In this document: positions 1 to 11,386 of the stretch, piece by piece
Position numbering within the stretch: position 1 is the stretch's first letter
Layout: each line of letters starts with the position of its first letter
Source of the DNA: Pictodentalium vernedei
Taxonomy: Eukaryota > Mollusca > Scaphopoda > Dentaliida > Dentaliidae
Assembly: GCA_031216915.1 (NCBI GenBank)
Contig: CM062295.1
Span: 177,148,927 to 177,212,926 of the forward strand
Direction of reading: 5' to 3'
Length of the DNA: 64,000 nucleotides
Position numbers and translations under genes: made by a program
Notes under the pieces: generated by a model
Told to the model about the DNA's origin: nothing
What the model saw: the letters and a program-made list of their open reading frames with translations, nothing else
Databases searched by the model: none

Positions 1-2100
1 AATTCTTCCCAACTCACGACGGTAAACGCTGTGCACAAATAAGATAATTGCGCCCAAATTATGGAGAGTTTGAAACTTTTTCCAAAGTTTTGCAGTGTTT
101 AGGCAACGTATAGTTTGGCCAGGTTTCCCTGATGCTTGTAATATAGCTTAGAGCTTACCTTCGAATCAAACAATGCAACACATCAATAACTTGAAAAAAC
201 ACAGTTTCCCACAGAAGAAAGCAATCACCATCGACAGTGTCGTATACAACACTGTCGACGACGATTGCTTGAATGTGGCGAATTCTATATGATCGTGTAC
301 TAAAAGCATGAGATCAATTGTATTCATGTTTGTGTCATTTCTCAGTAAACGCCATGCGTAATTTAGCTTACATTCAAATAGGCCTTTGGCTCGATACTTT
401 GAAACTAAGAAGCCTTCTCGAGTTATTCGAGTAAACATACGTCAAAGGGTGGTGGGAATCAGTGATAATGGTGAAGTCCAATAACAAGGGGTTGTAAACT
501 ATCATTTTAAGACGGGGACAAAAACCTAAAACAGATGCCAAGAAGAAGGAAATACCGGTGATTTTCGCCAATCATGCAGGCCGCATCCATATTTTCTGTT
601 GTGCCCAAATTAGACTAATCTAAAAATCTGCACCGGGTATAACTGATGAAGATTTTTATTAACTGGTAAATGCATGCTTGGACATCACTGCCCACGCGTT
701 GATTACGACCAGTCCACGGTGATTGCACTGTACACAAATAAGATTTCTGTACGTTTTGAAATTCGGGATTCATATCTTAAAATACTGTCCACAAACTATT
801 GGATTTGAAAACAATTGTGAAGTTCACTCTGTCAATATTAAATTAAGTGAACTGACTAAGTGAGAATATCTTTTGTCCAATATGAATGTCCCTTGGGAGA
901 TAAACGTCTCTTGTTGAGTTAGACATTCGGGAATTTGACTCTTGAAAACAATTTGTTTGTTAACAAATCGTTTCCCATGTTCAAATTCCCGAATGTCGAA
1001 CGAAACAAGGGTCGTTTATCTCCATTGTAATTCCTGTCATCGCTAAAAGTGAAAACATTCTCCAAACCCGTTTTATGTGAAGAAAACAATAATAAATTTC
1101 ATTTTCGATATCGGTCTATTTGCCATGATCGAATGTACAGAAAACAAGTCTGGGGTGTGTTCGACCTGTAAAAGGTGCGGTTTAGCGCCATTGCTCGCAC
1201 GTTAGAGATGGGCGGTTAATGGAAATTCGGTAAGGTTTTGGTTTTATTATCAAAACCGAAACAATTACCGAAAACCCGTCGTCGTGGTTTTCAACTTCAG
1301 TATGAAACGCTCTAATCAGGTCTTCACTTCTCTGAATAAAGAGAGCAACAACTTAAAGTTAACCCTGTTTTCAAACTTCAGAGTCGCGATACCCCTTCTT
1401 CAGAACAGCTGGACTAATTGGTATTGCCTTCGAGCATGGCATTTACAATGAAATACGTGACAAAATTACTTCTTATGCGTCGTGGTTTAAACATTCATCT
1501 GTTTATCATTTCTTTTGCAGAACTGGAACTTGTCACTTGTTCCACATTTATAATGACAAATATACTTATTTCTGCACTTAATTTTGAAACCTTGAACTCC
1601 AAAGCCAGCATCAAATTCACAGTTGAAGGTGGGTGGAAATTTAAGGCTACAATGACTTATATGAGCAACTTTTACTCAATAAGATTTCATGGTCATCATA
1701 ATTTTTTTAGGGTGCGTCGGGTTACCCTAGACACAGGTTGGTGGGGTGGGGGCTAATTTTGCAATAGACTCAAGGCAAAAATAATTTTTCTCAAACTTGA
1801 AACTCTTCAGATAATTTATGCAAATACATTGTGCTAAGGAAATCGGGGTACCGGTATAGGCCATTACACAGGTGCGTTACCCTGGAAATGAATGTCACTT
1901 AGGAGATAAATGTCTCTTGTTGAAAACAGGAAAATGCCCTAACTTACTCAGGAAGGGGAATGTTACACCTCCTCTCCCCTCGTTTAGTTACGCCCCGAGA
2001 TTGGTGATGGAGCATTCGGAAACGAATTGAACAAGCCCTCAATTAGTAGGAAGTAATTGCAGTATTCTGAGGATATCATATTTTTGTAATATTCCGGCAT
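1..2100. other. Non-coding, probable upstream OvoA intron
   Basis: No ORF here shows family motifs, and no exon that would continue OvoA upstream (the part of the FGE-like domain before the PVNMFPP segment) was recognised. The stretch is AT-rich. It holds the inverted repeat at 896-1023, a matching half-arm at 1888-1925, and a short palindromic CCGAA/TTCGG region near 1218-1275. Confidence 0.5.
896..1023. repeat. Inverted repeat, MITE-like
   Basis: Two arms of about 43 bases face each other. The left arm begins GGAGATAAACGTCTCTTGTT and the right arm ends with the complementary GTCGTTTATCTCC. A diverged left arm alone (AGGAGATAAATGTCTCTTG) recurs at about 1901-1919, so this is a dispersed family and not a chance palindrome. 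No coding potential is seen. Confidence 0.7.
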
Positions 2101-2104
2101 TTTC

Positions 2105-4110
2105 TTTATTTATGCACCCTGAAATTTTTATCGGGGGGCACACAGCAGCCGCTTTGTCAGTATGTCCGTCTTTCCGTCCACTCATCTACACATTGTCCGC
2201 TCCATACAAAAATATTCAGTGGATCGACCTTGTTCACACTTAACACAATGATTGCTTAAGCCTCAAGGGTGTGTCATGATCTTGAACCAAGGTCAACCCT
2301 CCAAGGTTGCAAAATGTTCGTTTGTTTGTTCATCCATTCACTCTTTGTCCGGACCATAAAAAAATTATTTAATTGTCCGATCTTGTTCTATCTATACACA
2401 ATGAGTGCTTAAGTCTCGAGGGCGTGTTATGACCTTGACTCAGTGTCACAAACTGTTCATTCGTTTGTTCATCCATTCGAACTTTATCTGGTCCATAAAA
2501 ATATTCAATGAGCCAATCTTGTTCAAACTTCAAACGATGATTGCTTATGACCCAAATGGAGTGTCAAGACCTTGACTCAAGTTCATAGTTACAAGCTCAC
2601 AGATTGTTCGTTTCGTGGCTTATCTATTCTAACTTTGTTCGGCCCATAAAAAATAGTCAATGGGCCGATCTTGTTCAATCTTCACACAGTGATGCTTATT
2701 ACTCACTAATGTTTCATGATCTTGACCCAAGGTCATAGCTCCAAGGTCAAGTTCACAAAAACCGTTCCTTTGTTTGTTTGTTTCAGTATTCAAACTTTGC
2801 CTGGTCCACAAAAAAATATTCAAATCGCTAATCTTGTCCCAGGTTCTTCTCGCAATGATTACTTATGACTCAAGGGTGTGTCATGACAATGACGCAAGGT
2901 TTTAGCTCCAATATCAAGGTCACGGACCATTTTATTGTTTCTCCCTTCTAAATTTGTCCCGGTCCAAATAAAATGGTTCAATGGACCGATCTTGTACAAT
3001 GTGGACGCAATGGTTGCTTATTATTCAAACATGTGCTCTAACCTTGACTCAAGGTCATAGCTCCAAGGTCAAGGTCCCAAACCGTTCATTTCTGTCAGTA
3101 TTCTAACATTGTCCAGTCCATAAAAATATTCAAGTCACCAATCTTGTTCCAAGTTCCCGTAAAGACTGTTTATGACTCAAGAGTATGTCATGACCAGTCA
3201 CCTTGGCCCAAGGTTATAACTGCAAGGTCCAGGTCACAGGCCATTCCTGTGTTTGTTTGTCTGTTCAACTTTGTCAGGCCAGGAAATATTATTCAATTGA
3301 CCGATCTTGTTTATACATCACACAATGAATGCTTATGGCTCAAGGGTGTGTCATTGTTTTGACCCAGGATCATAACTCTCAGGCCAAGGCCACGGACCTT
3401 GTAAGATTGTCTGGTGAATAAACAATTATTCAATGTAACAGTCTTGTTTAAACTTCACATAATGATTTCTTATGACTTAGAGGTAGGTTGTGACCTTGAA
3501 CCAATGTTATAGCTTCAAGGCTAAGTCACAGCCCATTGAGTGTTCCATTATACTTCTAACATTGTCTGGTCCACAAAACGTATTCAATGAACTGATCTTA
3601 TTCATACTTCACACAGTGATCAAGGGGGTGTACTAACATTGACCCAAGGTCACAACTTCAAGGTCAAGGTCACGGATTGTTCGTATGTTCTAACAGTGTC
3701 GGCTTCCACAAAATCGATTCAATAGAATGATATTGTTTATAGTTCACACAATGATTGCTTTTGACTCAAATGTGTGTTGTGTTTCTGACTAAAGCTCATA
3801 ACTCCAAGATCTAGATATGTTCTAACTTTTTCCTGTCCATAAAACTGATTCAGTGAGCAGATGATGTTCTTTTTGCAATGTTCGCTCATGACGCTAGGGT
3901 ATGTCATGAACCTGACCCAAGATCAATTGCATTGGCCATGCATCTATTCTAACTTTATCCGCTTCTTGAAAATATTTTACAATGTAGAGATTTTGTTTAT
4001 ACTTCACACAGAGCTTGTTCATAACTGAAGTGTATGGTATGACCTTGACACACGGTTATAACTTCAAGGTCACTGACCATTCGCCTGTCAGAACGTACAC
4101 AAACGTACAC
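2105..4110. repeat. Tandem array of ~120-165 bp units rich in AGGTCA
   Basis: About 13 diverged units recur. Each contains variants of CCGATCTTGTTC, CACACAATGATTGCTTATGA, CTCAAGGGTGTGTCATGACC, TTGACCCAAGGTCATAGCTC and CAAGGTCAAGGTCAC. The array opens with a GTCCGTCTTTCCGTCC microsatellite-like stretch near 2162. Similar 'flank plus CCGT microsatellite plus tandem core' layouts are known from bivalve non-autonomous elements, so this may be the core of one. No long ORF belongs to it. Confidence 0.8.
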
Positions 4111-4880
4111 AAAAACACTAAATTATTTCTTAGGCTTATGCTCACAGAAATTTTGACAGCTGCGCTTGTTTGATTGATTTTCTCTTATTTGTATTACAGT
4201 CATGGCTCTGCCTTATCTTTCGGGCTAATGTTCGGGATGCATTCCTCTGTTCTGCTGATATCGTCGTGTTTTCTTCATTTTTGGGAGTCGGCAAGTTTCA
4301 TGTCTGGCACATCAGGAACGCGGTTATCTATTGTTGATGGAGTTGGGTGGGATGAGGTTGTCGATTGATGACGACTCGCACTCACAAATTCCACCATCAC
4401 CACCGAAGTGGTTTCCTGTAAATGTAGGCTTAAATTTGTTTTGTTTCAGTTTTTCGGCACGAATCCTCTCTTAAGAAATTATTGCCAATTGATAGAGTCA
4501 AGGCAATTACTGCATTTGGACATCCATGTTCAAGTTTGTCCCGGTTGAGATGGAAAGCTGTCTTTTATGTACTCTTGAAACGTTTTGCCTCGTGAATGCG
4601 CATGATTGTTTTAAAAGTGTTCCCATGAACAATTACTGTCTTACGTTGACGTCCCAATACCTAATACACTAAATCCATCCATTGCAGGCAAATCCAAGCT
4701 GTGGAACAAGCTGTGATATAAGTTTCCAAGACAACATAAAGAGCAACTTGAAACTGAAATATGGTTCCTCTACGGTATGTATCTCCAATAAACAGGGGGC
4801 GGGTATAATTACAGTAATGTTTGCCGGGGTGGGTAGTTTTCGAAAAGGATAAAAACTCACTTTTCCCAATGACATCAAAA
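4110..4880. other. Non-coding stretch, nothing recognised
   Basis: The only ORF of note (64 codons from 4174) follows a splice-acceptor-like TATTACAG. It shows no family motifs and does not fit OvoA. No repeat structure was recognised. Confidence 0.4.
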
Positions 4881-4884
4881 TGGA

Positions 4885-4956
4885 TCCCTTGAGTGTAACA
4901 AGGGGCCATCTGCAATGCATTGGCCTTGCAGATGGCGCCTTATTGCACTCAAGGGA
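4885..4956. repeat. Short palindromic element (CCCTTGAGTG family)
   Basis: The arms TCCCTTGAGTGTAACAAGG and its complement near 4939-4956 surround a CCATCTGCAATGCATTGG-type core. Related copies lie at 9916-9988 and 56241-56297, and half-copies near 36231-36247, so it is a small dispersed hairpin MITE of about 72 bp. Confidence 0.75.
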
Positions 4957-5034
4957 TGAGATTGTCCTGGAACATTTTTACACCCAACACGATGGCTAAA
5001 ACAACGCTATCACTTCATGTAGGTGCGTAAGTTG

Positions 5035-5163
5035 GTGATTCTCACATTTGCTCGGCGCTGCGTGATGGCTCTCTCTGAATACTCCGGCTTACACCACTGT
5101 AAACTGTCCGACACAACATGACCCTGGCTGCTGAAAGTGTCGTTAAACCCTAACAAACAAAAA
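5035..5163 (+). mobile_element. SINE 3' fragment
   Basis: The sequence matches the 3' half of the tRNA/5S-headed SINEs in this window: GCTCGG, TACTCCGGCTT, AAACTGTCCGACAC, then AGTGTCGTTAAACCCTAA and an A-rich tail. The head is missing, so it is 5'-truncated. Confidence 0.75.
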
Positions 5164-5462
5164 ACGTTTAAGAGTATTATTCATGAGAATAATGCAGGAG
5201 CATCTTGAAAATTACCCTTATTGCGATGGGATGTAAAACTGATTTGTCCCGAATGTGATGGGTCAAATACCTACTGAAAACATATTCCATTTGTATCGTC
5301 ATCGGATAACAGTTCAAAAACTGAATAGTACTTGGACTTTTATTTGTGGATAAATACATGCAGTATTTCGACTCGTGGACTTCCTAACTTCTTATTTAAT
5401 GAGCACGTTCCATTCTCCAGATTGCTCTTGTTGCGTACTAAATACCCTCCTTTGTTTGATCA

Positions 5463-5836
5463 GGGGAGCTCGGTGGCTCAGTGGTAGACTGTTGGACTTC
5501 TGTGCTAGAGGTTCCGAGTTCGATCCCCGTCCTGGACGACCCGGGTTGTGTACTTGAGCGAGGCACTTTATCCCGGTTGCCTACATGGGGGCACGATGAC
5601 GCTGTGCACTAAGACGCACTGCACGTAAATGGTGCACATGTCTTCAACCGCTGTAACCCTGCTTGAGCGGAGCTTGAACAGAGTTAGAATGTTGAGGAGC
5701 TGACAGTTTCTCGTCGAAGCTCGGTGGTTCTCTCCGGGTACTCCGCTTCCTCCACCCGTAAAACTGTCACGGTACCGATTAGCCATTGTGCATACGTATG
5801 TGATCTTAAACATCAATAAATAATAATAATAATTTG
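5463..5836 (+). mobile_element. tRNA-headed SINE, near full length
   Basis: The head GGGGAGCTCGGTGGCTCAGT reads as a tRNA-like A box, and GAGTTCGATCCCCG as a B box, i.e. an internal RNA polymerase III promoter. The body carries GAGCGAGGCACTTTATCC, TGGTGCACATGTCTTCAACC, GGTTCTCTCCGGGTACTCC and CACCCGTAAAACTGTCACGG. The tail is AATAAATAATAATAAT. The same body appears behind 5S-like heads elsewhere in the window (55748-56135). Confidence 0.85.
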
Positions 5837-5839
5837 TAT

Positions 5840-7890
5840 GACCGACTGCGTGTGTGACATAAGTCCAAGCATCAAATCTAGTCTCGTGAACAAGTACATG
5901 AGTACCACCAGTAAGAGCGAATCGATGTTTTAGCTTCAAATCCAGATGAAAATATCCCGATTGAGAACATTATTGGGAGTCGTCACCCCTACAGTCCCCC
6001 CCTCCTCCCCCCCCCCCCCCCTCCACACACACACACATTACTTACGCCATTGGAATGATGCATTTTCGCACAGTCCGGTAGTACAGGTGGTTATCGGTTT
6101 CCCACGAGCTCATCTTCTCTCATAAATATAGTTTTACTCCGAATCATTTTCCCCACGACAAGAAGTGACAAGCTCAGTCTTCTGGTGAATTAACTGGAGA
6201 ACACCCTTAATGTGGCTGAAAATATGTATTAGGAATCAATATATTGGAACTATGTTAATTGAACAGCTACTTTGCGAGTGAAAATTATTCAGTTAACAGT
6301 AGTATTCAATAAACAGGGATTTGGTCACTTTGCTGTATTCTAGAGACAAAATGTGCATTTATTTCATTATAGCTTGTTTGACATGGCCCATGGATCTCTA
6401 TCGAACAATATATAATAGAATAAAAGCCTTATTGGATGTTCTGATGCCAAATTGGTCTTTGAAGATGGGGAATTCAGTGACTGTCGGATTAATTTCTCGA
6501 CATTTTAGGTTTATTTATCCAATTAACAGATATTTGCTCTATAACCTATATGCAATTAACATGTCATTTTTGTACTGAAGATGTGGTAAATGGTTTTGTG
6601 CTTGGATATCATATTTAATTAACAGTGGGTTCCACTGTAATCAGTTTCCCCTCACGGGATTGTCAGGCTGAATACAGATTCATACTCCTTTACGAATAAT
6701 GTCTCGAGCGCCAAGCATCGTGTTTTGGCTGGATAGAAACGCACACACTGACACTTGCCAATGTCACTATATTCTCATCATTTTTGTTAGTGCATTATCC
6801 GTAATAGCCTCTAAAAATGTATCAAAGTTGACCATGAATAGGACGATTGTTGTGTTGTGGAAGAATACCTCAGACTGTTATGAAAATTTTAAAAATGACT
6901 GTGAGATCAAGGTCAATCCAAACCAACTCTGATTGAAAATATTTTTATTTTCATTTGTAAATCTGTTTGCAAATACCTGATTTTCCTTTTGCTACAATAG
7001 TATTTTTATCTTTTATTCATGTATTATCATGAGGTTCCCAGGGGGTGAATTTGGTGATTCTACCCTGCACAGCATGGAGCATCACTAAATTTACCCTCTG
7101 TGAACCTAAATCTGAATCAAGGCCTCAGGCCTAAAGAGAAACACGGAGGATAAACTGGCCCGCTATAGCATCAGTAAATTCACCCTCTTGAGACTTCATT
7201 CTATAGGTGTATCCAACTTCATCTCTAAATAATAATACATTGTTTTGTTTATTCTTATTGGTATTTAATGTCACTTTCAACAGCCAGGGTCATATCCTGT
7301 CGCGCCAAATACATGAATAAAGTCTTATAGGTGCTGTGTAATTTACTATGGAATTCCCAAGTTGTCGACACCCTTTTGGGGGTTTGGCATGCTCGCCGAT
7401 TACATGCAAGTCAAGGCCAGCAGAGGCAAACAGAGCACACATAAACTAAAACATGAGCCCAATTGCCTTCACACCACATAATGTCACCATCAGAAAACTG
7501 TGCAATTGGCGTTTTACGTTTTGTATGTTATTGCGACACTTGTTAGAATACCCTAGTATTACGAAATCATTCATTATTGGGGAGGACCCCGGGCTATCAC
7601 GTGACAATAAATATTTTGGAAGGGCCTCCATCTTGAAGAAAAAGCGTAGTGTTGGCATTGTCCCACACGAGGCACCGTCGCTGCATTTTGAAGTATTCTG
7701 AATTCCTGGCTTTGTACATGGATATCTATAGCATATTTGGCCACAGTCAGTAGGTCTCGTGAAATATTATTTTATTGTCAGTTTTCTTAAAGATACATTA
7801 GCGGACTTCCGGGCACCGTTTTTTTTGTCTATCAACCACGTGAGTCGAACGACATATATTTTTCTAGTTCTATACACTACAACCTTCATT
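5840..7890. other. Non-coding stretch with C-run/(CA)n
   Basis: No gene is recognised. A polypyrimidine C-run followed by (CA)n lies at about 5994-6040. A CCAGGGGGTGAATTTGGTGA / AATTTACCCTCTGTGAACC inverted repeat lies near 7034-7110. ORFs of up to 85 codons have no motifs. Confidence 0.4.
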
Positions 7891-7894
7891 TTGA

Positions 7895-8290
7895 TGTATA
7901 AGTTATAACTGTTGGTGCCCCTTTACAGCCCCACCCCACCCCGGCACTTTTTTAAACCTCACCATTAGATTCCTGGTAAAAAATTACCCCTAGTAGACCC
8001 CTTTGAAGACCTATATCGGTGAGAAAAATTTTGGTCATAACTTTTGGTGACCCTCAACACCCCCCCCCCCCCCCGATACTTTTTTAAACCTCACCATTAG
8101 ATTCCTGATAAGAACGCATCCCAAGTAGACCCCTTTGAAGACATATATTGGTAAAAAAATGTGGTCATAACTTCCACCCCCACCCCACACACTTTTTTAA
8201 ACCTGACGATGACCTCCGCCAAAAAAAGTACTCCTAGTAGACCCATTTTGGACACTCGGGGTGGCCCCATATTCATTTCTATAGCGGACA
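7895..8290. repeat. Tandem repeat, ~130 bp unit, three copies
   Basis: CTTTTTTAAACCTCACCATT followed by AGTAGACCCCTTTGAAGAC recurs at about 130-bp spacing (near 7947, 8079 and 8193), each copy preceded by a C-rich run. The array ends at GGCCCCATATTCATTTCTAT and a CAGACAGACATG stretch. The units are diverged and no ORF is maintained. Confidence 0.8.
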
Positions 8291-8582
8291 GACAGACATG
8301 ACAAACATAGAGACATTCTATAATATAGAATATTGAATTTTAGAAATGTGAATTTCAAAGTAAACTGATTTTCCTCACTAATATAGCTCCTTAAAACAAA
8401 AGTAGAAATGACATATTATTTGTACAAAACTGTTTCAAAATAGATAAATCAAGTTCAAACTGTGTTCACTGCCAAATACTTGTTTGGAAAATGTATTGTG
8501 TATTTTGCTCATTTGTGAACCTTTATATATATTATAAATATAAAGAGTATAAACTATATTCCGGTCATTCTCGATTTCTTAA

Positions 8583-8806
8583 CTGATCGAGTGCTAAATT
8601 ATTTTTGGTTATCAAAATTTGTTCACGTGTCTTTGCTTTGTTATAATTGGCACTCTCCCATAAATTACAACAAGGTAAATCCTAACAGCCAAAATAATTT
8701 CACTTCAAAGATAAAGCGAAGCACAGCTTCTGAATATGAGGCCTTTAAGTGAAGGTACTTGTACTTCAGAGTAAAGCTCAAATGCGGGCATCATGCACTA
8801 AGCCAG
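8583..8806. mobile_element. TTAA-bounded MITE, CTGGCTGAG family
   Basis: TTAA flanks both ends (8579-8582 and 8807-8810). The left end is CTGATCGAG and the right end CTAAGCCAG, imperfect forms of the CTGGCTGAG..CTCAACCAG ends seen at 25045-25284. The interior has a half-palindrome GGCACTCTCCCATAAATTAC matching the core hairpin of the other copies. Confidence 0.6.
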
Positions 8807-8810
8807 TTAA

Positions 8811-9860
8811 AGCGTTAAGGGTTCTTGAAGGGTGTGATGTTACCTGGTAATGTTCAACATGGAGACGTGGATCTTTTCAAAGTTTATCCAGAAGTCGATT
8901 CAACAATCGCTTCGAATTTTTGCAACGTTTTCTTTTTCTGGCTTCAATGCCACATCTGTGCAGCCAGAACCTTGTTTGTGAGAATTTTTGTCTCCGAGTT
9001 TATATTGTCCTATCGTTTTTGTGTGAGTTCTTTGTCTCTGTACCCTGACGAAGGTCTTCGATGGTCCGAAAGCAAGACAAAAGTTTTTTCCTGCACTGTT
9101 GTATATGTAATAAAAACCTCTGTAGATCGGTGGACCTCGCTTTAACGGAGGAATCGGAGACCTGTGAGGATGCAACTGATTAAGTTCAATTTTATATTGC
9201 CTGTATCATGCCGGGAACCCACCACGCACTGTTCTGTGACCGAAACTGTCCTGAAAATTCATAAATACCAGCAGGATGGGATTTCTTCTTATCACAGGCG
9301 ATATAGTATAAGTATACATATCTTACCTCCTACAAGTACCTGGGAATTTCATTGGTTCAAAGACGTCACATGCAGACTGCACATAAAACCATATACTGCC
9401 TGTCAACATCAATATACGCTGACAGCTATGGGTAATCTCCCCTTTGTTCATTGATTATTCAAAATGGCGGCAGCCGATAAACGTTTCAAGTTGAAAGATT
9501 GAGTGTTGGAAGTCCATATTTGATCTGAAGTGCAGGTTATGCAACTTAAAAGGCTTCATATTCTGTGGATGAGTTTCATGTTGCCTTCGAAATAAAACTG
9601 TTTGGTATGTATGAATTTACCTTGTTACAATTTATGGGAGAGTGCCTGTAGGCATTCTCCCATAAATTGTAACAAGGCAAAGATACGCGAACACATTGTG
9701 AGAATTCTCTCATTTAATTTTGATCGCTGTTGTTATTAGTTTTGCGCATCGATGCAGCAGTCGGTAAGATATATTCGTTACACAGTTTGTTGTTGGCCTA
9801 ATATGGTATATATGGTGTCAGTTAATTCCATATTGGACTCGAGCGAACTGTGTAAGTAAT
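8811..9860. other. Non-coding; possible retroelement 3' tail near 9040
   Basis: No gene is recognised. CCTGACGAAGGTCTTCGATG followed by GTCCGAAAG at about 9044-9072 resembles a 'CTGAnGA..GAAA' motif often seen near retroelement 3' ends. It is followed by ATGTAATAAAAACC, a possible poly(A) signal, at about 9106. A perfect short palindrome lies at 9620-9677. Confidence 0.35.
9620..9677. repeat. Palindrome sharing the TTAA-family core
   Basis: Arms CCTTGTTACAATTTATGGGA and its complement surround GAGTGCCTGTAGGCATTCTC. The same kind of core (TATTGGAGAGTGCC..GGCACTCTCCAATA) sits in the middle of the elements at 16426-17090 and 25045-25284, so this is a related hairpin. Confidence 0.75.
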
Positions 9861-9915
9861 AATATATACTACTCAAAATTTGTTAAGGATCACACCTGCT
9901 CGTCGACATATTTCG

Positions 9916-9988
9916 TCCCTTGAGTGCAACAAGGCGCCATCTTCCATGCTTTAGCACTGAAGATGGCACCTTGTTACATTAATGGGAT
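9916..9988. repeat. Short palindromic element (CCCTTGAGTG family)
   Basis: This second copy of the hairpin seen at 4885-4956 has arms CCCTTGAGTGCAACAAGGCG and AGATGGCACCTTGTTACA. It lies just inside the left end of the Tc1-like element, so it is probably an insertion into it. Confidence 0.7.
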
Positions 9989-10349
9989 GATTTGACAGAT
10001 TTGGACATAAAAGCTAAATATAAGATTCTAATCACTCACCATGGTACATGTAAACTTTATCCTGACCGTGTAATTCGTTGTTGTTGCATGTTTGCAATCA
10101 TTCATGGCAATCTTGGGCTGCAGATCATTCCCTTTCTGAGGATGTCAAACCAACCTCATTTGGCTCATTTACAGATTACTGTTAAAATCTTCCCAACTTT
10201 ATCATTTAGGATTTCAAACATTACTTAGACATTGCACATGTGAACATCATTATTTCTTTCTTGTGATGTCGTCAAAAACAATCAAGAGGTACACGGATGC
10301 GGCAGTCAGGCATACCAAGAGACAAGCTGTTGCGGCAGTAGATATGGGC

Positions 10350-11378
10350 TAGGGCCCTGCGAATCGGGAAATTTATGTTCGAATCGAATCTCGAATCGAA
10401 TCGGGACTGATGTCGACATCGAATCGAATCTCGAATCGAATCGGGATAAACTCGAGAAATAACTATAACTGGCATTATATTGTGCAGAAATGTCCGGAAA
10501 GCACTGCGAGAAGAGAGAGTTGACATAACTTGACAACTTGGCGTTGTTTTAATTTTCTTTCTCGTTGAATGTCCATTCAGCTGTTCACTTGGCCCGACAA
10601 TAAATTCAAGACATAAATATGGACAGAAATTAAGGTGTTACTGCCCAGACACATTTGAGAAAAACCACTAAATTGAAACATGAGAATTAAAAGCACAAAT
10701 GTAATACAAGTGGCACATTAATTCCCATGGGTTGAAGTCGGCTACAGCCTACAGCCGCTAACTTCACATACGTTAGCGTGGCTAAATACATGTACATCTT
10801 ATAGGAACCTCTCATTATTGTAATGTTTGGTTGTTTTTGTATTATCAGGATTCGGGTCTTGTAGAAACTCAGTATACATCAAAAGCAGCGAAGGCGTTAA
10901 ACTGTGTTAGTTTCTGCATTATCTAACTCGAATATTGATGCAGTGCTCATTCACACAAATTGCTTTTACTTCATTCCAACTTCCAAGTACCAATGCCAAA
11001 CAATGCAAAGAAACTAAAGAGATTTTCCTCCCACAGTTTTCTAACATAATAATGGAAGCGCTCCAGGCGACATGCCCCCCATTATTGTGTTAGAAGATTC
11101 TGGGACTGGGAGCGGGGCTTAGGCCCATAGCTGGATATTTCGGTTGTATAGATGGGGCGTGAACAGTCTACAAGTTAAAACAGCTCCAATTTGCAAAAGT
11201 CACAAAACGAACGTTTAATTTCCCGTTCTAAAAACTGAAAATGTACATTGTCGAACACTGATTCATTTTCCTCGATGCTTCGTTTGACTAACGAATCGGC
11301 AAACTATTCGAGATCGATATACGAATACCAAAGCGATGTCGACATCGAATCGAATACTCGAAGCTTCGCAGGGCCCTA
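10350..11378. mobile_element. Non-autonomous hAT-like transposon with 8-bp TSD
   Basis: The ends are TAGGGCCCTGCGAA and the inverted TTCGCAGGGCCCTA. A perfect 8-bp duplication ATATGGGC flanks the element (10342-10349 and 11379-11386). Subterminal runs of CGAATCGAATCTCGAATCG lie inside both ends, as in hAT elements. At 1029 bp it has no transposase ORF. It interrupts the Tc1-like element, so it is younger than that element. Confidence 0.85.
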
Positions 11379-11386
11379 ATATGGGC

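Noticed and set aside
1418-1756. 112-codon ORF
   Set aside because: No motifs and a G-rich low-complexity end; does not match the missing OvoA region.
2105-4110. CRISPR-like array
   Set aside because: Whole units repeat with graded divergence and no constant repeat/unique spacer pattern; the DNA is animal.
4174-4368. Exon-like ORF after a TATTACAG acceptor
   Set aside because: Neither frame shows OvoA residues and no donor fits the reading frame.
9402-9435. Candidate for the missing OvoA exon (a short stretch reading NINIR in one frame)
   Set aside because: A stop codon follows at once and no splice sites fit; judged coincidental.
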